DNA of 64,000 bases from Schizophyllum amplum (Eukaryota > Basidiomycota > Agaricomycetes > Agaricales > Schizophyllaceae). The notes beneath the pieces are model-generated. The model had not been told where the DNA came from, did not search any database, and saw nothing but the letters and a program-made list of their open reading frames with translations. Positions 57,344-64,000 of this stretch are shown here, piece by piece (within the stretch, counting starts at the first letter, position 1; each line of letters opens with the position of its first letter). A program made the position numbers and the translations under genes. The stretch covers positions 124,001-188,000 of the forward strand of contig VDMD01000027.1 of assembly GCA_007026445.1 (NCBI GenBank). The letters run 5' to 3'.

Positions 57344-57763
57344 GATGTATCGCTTGTATCTCTTGGGTGGCAACGTTATGCGTACATGTTGTTCTTTGTT
57401 TGTCCGCGTTGACTATGTCTGATCGCCATAAAATATCCGTCACTCTGGTTGCAGTTTGTTCCTTCGTCGACGTCCCTCCGTTCAAGTCAACTTCGACTGT
57501 CCTTTGCGTCTCAACGGGTCCCAAACGCGATGCATGATTCCGTTGTCTTCCAACGCCTTCGACGCTTGGAGAAAAAATAAGCTTCCGTCACTACAGCGAT
57601 CAACTCGTGGATCTTCGTTGCAACTTGCCTACGACCTTCACGTTGACCGCTTGAGGATCCAAGCGCTGACTGGCGCACCCCGTACTGCTACAAAGCCTCA
57701 CCAGCACTGCGAGAGCTGAACTCGATACGGTAGTCAATAATCTGCCCAACCCAACCCGACTCG
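57344..57763. other. Intergenic, nothing recognised
   Basis: Between C1 and the first MYND gene, both on the plus strand. No coding signal was seen. Confidence 0.5.
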
Positions 57764-58431
57764 ATGGCGTTGAACTACACTTACATTCTTACAATCTGCG
57801 CGCTCATCCTCATCCTCGTCTTTCTGGGCCCTGTGTATTGTGCAATAGCTGCGCTGTCTCAAATCGCGTACATCGTCGCGGACCATAATCGATGGATAGG
57901 TGCGTGGCGGCGCGACTCACTCGATCCGCGGCTTTCCCTCGTTCTGAATGCTCGTCGCTACTACGAACGCTTGCTCTCGCGCCGACCATGATTCTGATCG
58001 TCCACCGCAGCCCCTCGTTATGTGTCTTCGCGTATCCACTATGCTCTCGCGCATCTGCTTCCGGCGCGCCTCTACAATTGCTTCTGGCCGCCGCCGCCGC
58101 CTCCGGACGGCTACATCATCATAGACCCGAGGACGGGCAAATGCACGCTCATCGTGTTCGAAAAGGGCAGACCACATGAGGACGAAGCGGAGGAGGACGG
58201 ATACGTATGGGAGGAGCAGGAACCTGAGGTGGAAGAAGTTAGGTGCCAGCGCTGCAAGCGGAAGGGAGTGGAACGACGGAGGAAGCCTGCGTACTGCGCG
58301 CGATGCAATGCGCCGTATTGCGGTCAGAAGGTATGTCTTTCAGAGTATGCGTTGCGGGCTTGAGCTGACATCGCTTATTACAGTGCAGGAAGGCGGACAA
58401 CCGTGCACACGGACGCAAATGTCGTGGGTAA
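57764..58431 (+). CDS. Membrane-anchored MYND-type zinc finger protein, copy 1
   Basis: Exon 1 starts MALNYTYILTICALILILVF, one or two hydrophobic helices; a 111-nt intron (about 57899-58010) follows, then APRYVSSRIHYALAHLLPAR, a proline run, DGYIIIDPRTGKCTLIVFEK, an acidic stretch (HEDEAEEDGYVWEEQEPEVE) and the zinc finger: CQRCKRKG, YCARCNAPYCGQK, an intron near 58330-58382, then CRKADNRAHGRKCRG. The CxxC/CxxC/CxxxC/HxxxC pattern is that of MYND domains, which bind proline-rich peptides. Combined with a membrane anchor it is unusual. The frame is intact with this splicing. The paralog is at 60270. Confidence 0.75.
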
Positions 58432-58680
58432 CAATTGTCTGAGCTGGTCCGCAAGAAATCACTCTCAGTTTGATGTTTTGTTGAAACTACTTCTGCTCTT
58501 GCTGTGGACTACCACTGTATATTTCTTGGAGTTACTTCTGGCGTCTATCGACGACACTGTCGAGATACGAACTTCGAGCGGCTGACCGTGGGAAACCTGA
58601 TACTTTCCCGTTTCGGGCGATTTTCATTGTTCTGAAGCGTCATATCCACACTCGTCCTTAACTCTCATCATCAACTTACC

Positions 58681-60068
58681 ATGGACGCGAACCCCGTACA
58701 AGATCATAAGAACATGGATTCTGCACCATCGGAGACCCCGGCAGTCCGCTCTAAGTCAGCTCGTGTCCCTCGGTCCGCACGCGCTTGAGCTGAGACGCCG
58801 GCAGGGCCGCGCAAGTCGTCCGAGTGGCGGCCAAGAGCAAAGACGAGCCCGATTCCGACGAGGAGCCGGCGGAGGACGACGTTGAAGACGCGCAGGACGA
58901 CGAGGAGATCGACCTGCTGGAGGACTATCCGGACGAGACCTATGTACGTGATATATTCGCTGTTCTCCAGCTGTTGCTAACGCTGTACCAGGAACTTGAG
59001 CTTATCCACTCGCGCATCGCAAACCTTGCCCCCCTCCGCCTATCACGTTTTGCACCCTATCTCCAGAAGCTATGTCTACGGCAGAATCAGATCTCGCATC
59101 TCGAGCCCGACGTCTTCCACACCCTCACCAACCTCGACGAGCTGGACTTTTACGACAACAAAATCAAACACGTCGGACGCGCGCTAGACAAGCTCGACAA
59201 GCTGACGTGCGTGATCTGCTTGGTTTCATTATGCGTACTGACTCGCGTAGAGTACTTGACCTTTCATTCAACAACATCCGCACTGTCCCCGACGCCCTGC
59301 AACATCTCCCCGCTCTGCGCACCGTATACTTTGTGCAGAATCGCATCTCCAAGATCTCTGGCCTCGAGAACCTCACGAACCTCACCAGCCTAGAGCTCGG
59401 TGGCAACCGGATACGCGTGCGTGTCCCGCCTTCCCCCTCGTCCCTCGCGTGGCTGATTTGCATCCAGAAAATCGAACAGATCGATGACCTCGTCAACCTC
59501 AAGGAGCTGTGGTTAGGGAAGAACAAGATCTCGCGGCTGGAGAACCTCGACAAACTGAAGAAGCTGCGCATCCTCTCCATCCAATCAAACAGGATCACAA
59601 AGCTCGAGGGGCTCGACGAGCTCGAAAACCTCGAGGAGCTCTACATCAGCCACAATGGCATCCTAAAAATCGAGGGTCTGGACAAGAACGTGCGTTCCGT
59701 CATCCGCGGCTTGAACCACTAGTCTGACTTTCGCAGCTCAAAATCACGACAGTCGACATTGGCAACAACTTCATCAAGGAGCTGGAGAACCTATCGCACC
59801 TGCAGTCGCTGGAAGAGCTTTGGGTGCGTCGTGTTCCGTCTCGTCATCCAGCCATCGCGCTGACCACACGCAGATGAGCAACAACGAGATCCCGGACCTC
59901 CGCGGCCTGGAACCACAACTACGGCACATCGAGTCGCTCAACACGCTCTACTTGGAGGGCAACCCGTGCCAGAAGACCGACATGGCCAACTATCGGCGCA
60001 AGATCCAGCTCGCGTTGCCGCAGCTCAAGCAGATTGACGCCACCTTCACGCGTGCGGGAGGGTTGTAG
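58681..60068 (+). CDS. sds22: SDS22-like protein phosphatase 1 regulatory subunit
   Basis: Binds and regulates protein phosphatase 1 (PPP1R7 in animals), needed for mitotic exit in yeasts. After an acidic N terminus (SDEEPAEDDVEDAQDDEEID) there is a row of about eleven 22-residue leucine-rich repeats: LQKLCLRQNQISHLE, LDELDFYDNKIKHV, LDLSFNNIRTVPDAL, RTVYFVQNRISKISGLENL, LTSLELGGNRIRKIEQIDDL, KELWLGKNKISRLENLDKL, RILSIQSNRITKLEGLDEL, EELYISHNGILKIEGLDKN, VDIGNNFIKELENLSHLQ, EELWMSNNEIPDL and the LRR cap NTLYLEGNPCQKTDMANYRR. It ends DATFTRAGGL. The ATG at 58681 leads to an early stop at 58786 because of one or two missing bases between there and about 58830; downstream everything fits. Introns lie near 58944-58990, 59209-59250, 59418-59467, 59692-59735 and 59824-59873. 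Confidence 0.93.
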
Positions 60069-60269
60069 TGAGCTTGATATCTATATATCTCAAAAGTTTT
60101 GACTGCGCACACCGCTCGGACATCATCAATGGGTGTATGCACTGAGAGGCGACCAAGGCACTAAGAAACGTTGCTACAGAGTCCAGACCAGCATCTCGTC
60201 TAGCGCGAGCGTGTGACAAGTTTCCCTTTGCCCTTCCGTCCGAGAGCTCCGTCATCTTCGGCTTTATGC

Positions 60270-60822
60270 TCAAGTCTGAGCTGCGGTGCGACGGTGTGCA
60301 TGGAACTGCCCCCGTGTCAACTCGTCCTCCGCGCGAAGGATATTCTTGCAGACCATCGGAGCCCATGACTGGCATTCTTTTTTGTGCGCTGGCTTGTCGG
60401 CTTTGCGGCACTGGGATTCGAGAGATTGAGCTTGGAGTACAAGAGGTGGATAGCGGACGCACTCGTGAATTGCAGTAGGATGCAATGTTACATTTGCTGC
60501 AGGTAGTCCGCTGGATGCCGAATGCGTGTGGGCCCACCGGAATAGGAGGATGATGATCTGGATTGGGAGCCCGGCCGATTCGTGCGCAGCGAAGGCATAG
60601 TACGTCGTCCAAGATGCCGTGGAATACCACTAAGACGCTCCCCATTTCTGGGCGACTGATCAATGCAGCTGGAACGTAGTGTCCTCCTCGCGAGCCTTCT
60701 TGAGAATTGTCAGATCGAGGTAAATATTCCTAGGGCCAAGCGCACGACAGACTTTTGAAGCAGAACAATCGTTTGATGAGATAAATAGCGGCGCTGAGGC
60801 CAATGACCCAGCGAACGTCCAT
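60270..60822 (-). CDS. Membrane-anchored MYND-type zinc finger protein, copy 2
   Basis: Starts MDVRWVIGLSAAIYLIKRLF, a hydrophobic anchor, then RNIYLDLTILKKAREEDTT, VFHGILDDVLCLRCARIG, PHAFGIQRTTCSKCNIASYC and, across an intron near 60428-60475, CRKADKPAHKKECQSWAP. The tail reads MVCKNILRAEDELTRGQF. The MYND cysteines and histidine are all present. A missing base near 60731 and a slip near 60650 are needed to join the pieces. It is the counterpart of the gene at 57764 but on the opposite strand, on the other side of SDS22. An insert between the first CxxC and second CxxC makes its finger longer than in copy 1. Confidence 0.65.
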
Positions 60823-61199
60823 GGCCGTTGTCGCGCCTAGTCAGAGAGCAAGATGTATGATGGGTGAGGTGAAGGAGACGTCCGATGGGAAAAAGAAAGG
60901 AACGCAGGTCGGTTAAATAAGAAAGTGAGAGGCGGCTGTTTCGTCCTGTGGCAACAACAGGATTTTTCGATCATACTAGGATTTGGGGGCGGGAGTCGCA
61001 CGGCAGTCGGGTGTAAGTTGGGGTTCGTGAAGGCGAGCTTCGAGGATGGCAGGAGACAGGAGGAGGTTGGGATGAGATGTGTCTGACGGCTAATGGGATC
61101 AGAGACCCAAGTCAATGAGCAAGCGAGGTGAAGGAATGGATCGCACCCACCAGTTGCCCGGTTCTGAGTCGTCAGCTTTATATCCCCTCCACTCACGGA
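60823..61199. other. Intergenic, promoter side of MYND copy 2
   Basis: No gene was recognised. GGTTAAATAAG near 60912 is the only TATA-like sequence seen, and it is weak. Confidence 0.4.
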
Positions 61200-63241
61200 T
61201 CAGTGTACCCTCGCCAAGGCTTGCCTAAAGCCATGCTGTGCGGCGCTCTCGACCGCCATTTTCGCATATCTGAAAGAGCCCATCACGCCGCCCTTCCGCT
61301 CCACTTGGTCGAAAACGTCCAAAAACTCCTGCTGGATGTCTTCCGGCACCGGTGGCCGCTCGCCAACACGTTCGCGAGGAAGACCACCATAGCCGAGAAG
61401 GCCACACCGTAGCTGAAGAGTGCGGTGCCGTACCCAAGGATCCCCGCATGCTGTTGCTCCTCAGGCTGTGATGTCTCCTCCCTCAATGCCTGTAAAAATT
61501 GTCGCGCATTCAACAATTCCCATTGCTTGTCGTACGCGAGCCAGCCCTTCCTCTGCTGCTCACGAAGGAAGCCATAGAACAGCGCGGGAGGCTTCGGTGT
61601 CGTGCGGTCGGGGTCATCGCCCGTCAGCGCAGCGAGCACTGTGCGACCTGCCCGACTCGCCATGTCCGACCCGCGCAGGAGGCCCATGTCTCGCAACGTG
61701 TCGCTGATAGTGACTTGGGACGTCCAGAACACCGCGAGCCTCCATTTGCCGTCAAACGTTCCAAGCCAATCCCGCTGGCGCATCGGCGCCGCCGTGCACC
61801 ACACGCTGCGAGATGCCCAGTCCTCGCCTGAACCCCGGACAAGACGGCCTCAAGCGCGGCGTCGCCTACGCCTGCACCGAGCTCGCTTCCACCCTCCATC
61901 ACGGCCTTCATGAAGTGCGTGATGTTGCGCAGTAGAGGCGCTGGTGAGAGCATCGGCACAGAGATGCACCGACACCCGGGGAGCGGGAGCCCGGCGGCGA
62001 ACGCTTCAATCGAGAAGGCTGACGCCCATTGGGGGCGCTTTCTCTGGCCACTCGAGAAGCGCAGGGTGGACGAGTTCGGTAACGCGATAAAACAGGGCGG
62101 GTCGATGATGTAGGAGGTCGAGGAGGGCAGCAGAAGAGATCCCCGTACGGAAGAGTACGAGGCGGCGGATGGAATGCACGTGAGGAGGAGGTCGCAAAGT
62201 CCGTCGACGTCGAGGGCCGCATTGCCAGATAAGTCGACTACATCCAGGGGCCGTCGCCGAGGACACGACAAAGCTGTGCTCCAGTGAGCTGCAAGCCGGA
62301 AACAGCAATAGCCGCCCCCGACTCGTCAGAAGTGCCGAGTAGTTCCTCGACGATCGGGATGCCTGCATCGGGGAAGGGGGAAATTCCACAGAGGGTGTCC
62401 TTGATGCGCGGTGCCTTGTCGACGTGGGTGAGAAGGAGGGCGATGCCATCGAGATCACCTGTCTCGACTGCTCGCTGACAGCAGGGACAAGGGTGAGGTT
62501 TGCAAGGGATGGAATGTCCGTTCCGTGGCGTGGTCATCGTCATCATCCTCGAAGACAGGTCCTTCCAGTTGTGCACCCTCAGCTCCTTCGGCACCATGTG
62601 CAGCAACGAACGCGGCCACGATTGCCCAAGCGCCTTCCACTCGATCATGGGCACATCGTCCATATAGGCGCCAGAGCTCTAAGTACCGCTCACTCTCGTC
62701 CAAAGGTTCTTCCACCTCTATTTCTGGTCCTGCGGCTATCACGCTAGCCATGACGCGCCCCTCCTGCCACGCAATGTACTGGCGTGCCGACCTCATTCGG
62801 CGCCTGGTCAGATGGCAATAGGCCGGCTGCTCAGCGTGCGTGACGTCGAAGACGGTGCAGTAGCCGCCGTACGACCAGATGTCCGCGCCAGCGTGCATAG
62901 CCGCCGTGTGCGAGCCCGACATCGAGATTACCGATCGCCGGGAGTAAAGCTGGCATGGACGGCGAGATTCGCAAGGAAGAGTGTATAGGGACATGGTCGT
63001 GCAGGGATGATGGCCATTCCGTTCCGTGCGAGCCGTATTTTCCAGCGATCGCGCGAAGCTCTTCCTGGACGATTCGTGCGTTGTCGGGCACGCGGAGGAG
63101 TCGAATAAACCTACGAGGGCAGATACTGCCATAGAGCCGTGGTACCACTGTGCGCTAAGGGCGCCATACAGCGGTATCGAGCTGTACCGCTATCGTGGGC
63201 TTAACTTTCGCCACGAGGAAGAATTGGTGCTGCTCTCCCAT
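61200..63241 (-). CDS. Large unrecognised protein with ankyrin-like and LRR-like segments, copy C2
   Basis: Mirror-image paralog of C1. It starts MGEQHQFFLVAKV, followed by LYGALSAQWYHGS, RFIRLLRVPDNARIVQEEL, RAIAGKYGSHG, YGGYCTVFDVTHAEQPAYCH, VMASVIAAGPEIEVEEPLDE, VETGDLDGIALLLTHVDKAP, VVDLSGNAALDVDGLCDLL, IRRLVLFRTGISSAALLDLL, RVTELVHPALLEWP, VPMLSPAPLLRNITHFMKAV, RKGWLAYDKQWELLNARQFL and a hydrophobic stretch GTALFSYGVAFSAMVVFLAN that may be a membrane span. It ends in a segment IQQEFLDVFDQVERKGGVMG and QALARVH. At least three one-base slips are needed (near 63150, 63110 and 62250). No known family was recognised. It is head to head with the F-box gene at 63459. Confidence 0.65.
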
Positions 63242-63458
63242 GTCGATCTAAAAAAGCAGCTGAATTCAAAACCTGTCGTAGTGACGGACCTGCAGTGTGA
63301 GGGTTGGGAGTGCGATGGTTGGAGTGCAGTTGCGTTTTGTTAAGTACGTGCGATCATCAAAGCTGTGGACAAGGAAGAACAATGGTGGCGCCAAATGCGT
63401 CCATCGGCCGGGCTGCCGTCTCTCATATGCGTGTCTCAAAATCCTGCATCCTGCCATC

Positions 63459-64000
63459 ATGTCCACCATACCCACGGAACATTGGAGACGCTGGAGGCTT
63501 TACGCATGTCCATATAGAAGCAAACTTGGATCTTGATGTCAACGAGGCGCGTATATTACAGTCTGGCTCAACCACAGAACTGACTCGTTGCCTGCAGATT
63601 ACCATGATCAGAGGAGAATGCGTCGTGTCATGGCAGCGCTGGACTACGCTCTCAACGCGCCGTACCCATCAACAGGCTGCCTCGGAGATCCTGGAGCGCA
63701 TCTTCCTCCTTACTCAACCACACTACGAAGATTTCGTCCCCAAATGGCCGGATCGCAAGTCGCTGCAGTGGTTGACCATCACTCGCGTTTGCGCGCGATG
63801 GAGGACCGTTGCCATCAACTTTTCAGCGCTCTGGGCAACCATCGACCTCTTCGGAACGACTCCCCGGATATGGGACGCGCTTTCCTGGCCCGGTCCGCCA
63901 ACGCACCCCTCACGATCTTCTTCTCAAGTGACCACCTGGAACACTCGACTCATGATGTGTCCGTACTTGAAGATATCTGCCATCGGTATTCAGCCCGCCT
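63459..64000 (+). CDS. F-box protein, partial at window end (right arm of inverted duplication)
   Basis: Paralog of the F-box gene at 52892-54925 and cut by the window edge. Exon 1 starts MSTIPTEHLETLEALRMSI once one base is restored near 63482; an intron ends at 63598 (GCCTGCAG). Exon 2 reads RRMRRVMAALDYALN, INRLPSEILERIFLLTQPHY with one base restored near 63686, FVPKWPDRKSLQWLTITRVC, ARWRTVAINFSALWATIDLF, and, after another slip near 63860, GRAFLARSANAPLTIFFSSD. The block FVPxWPDRKSLQW is identical in both paralogs. It lies 218 bp from the start of C2. Confidence 0.7.

Overview
The window looks like nuclear DNA of a filamentous basidiomycete, most likely a wood-decaying agaricomycete such as a polypore (inference). 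Genes are packed on both strands and split by many introns of about 50-65 nt. Coding DNA is GC-rich, and many genes have a TATATAAG-type box close upstream. The content fits a wood decayer: a secreted GH45 endoglucanase, a secreted T1-type ribonuclease and an expanded set of omega-class (CPYA) glutathione transferases. No tRNA, rRNA, CRISPR or complete transposon was recognised.

Layout. 1-16 kb is a conserved metabolic stretch: a cyclopropane-fatty-acid-synthase-like methyltransferase (+), a vacuolar-type M20 carboxypeptidase (-), a T1-type ribonuclease (-), a delta-9 acyl-CoA desaturase with cytochrome b5 domain (+), a WrbA-like flavodoxin quinone reductase (+), a GH45 endoglucanase (+) and an ammonium transporter (-). 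About 18-52.5 kb is accessory. It carries nine copies of a small protein family that I cannot assign to any known family (seven of type A, two of type B), interleaved with five omega GST genes, a PhzF-family gene, an F-box/LRR gene, an intronless orphan, a second M20 peptidase and an allantoate-permease-like MFS transporter. From 52.9 kb to the end, an F-box/LRR gene, a large unrecognised LRR-like gene and a membrane-anchored MYND gene are followed by SDS22 and then by paralogs of the same three genes in mirror order and orientation.

How it works together. The GSTs, WrbA-like reductase and PhzF-like protein would suit detoxification of plant or lignin-derived compounds (inference). The small family sits beside GSTs at two separate places, but the sequence alone does not show a shared pathway. 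SDS22 is a housekeeping regulator of protein phosphatase 1 and appears enclosed by an old inverted duplication.

Quality caveat. Many otherwise well-conserved genes (desaturase, SDS22, ammonium transporter, GH45, several GSTs, PhzF) are broken by one-base frame slips. Every slip I could place is a missing base, often in a run of C or G. Uncorrected homopolymer deletions in the assembly are a simpler explanation than many pseudogenes. Gene models are therefore given as spans, with the slips noted.
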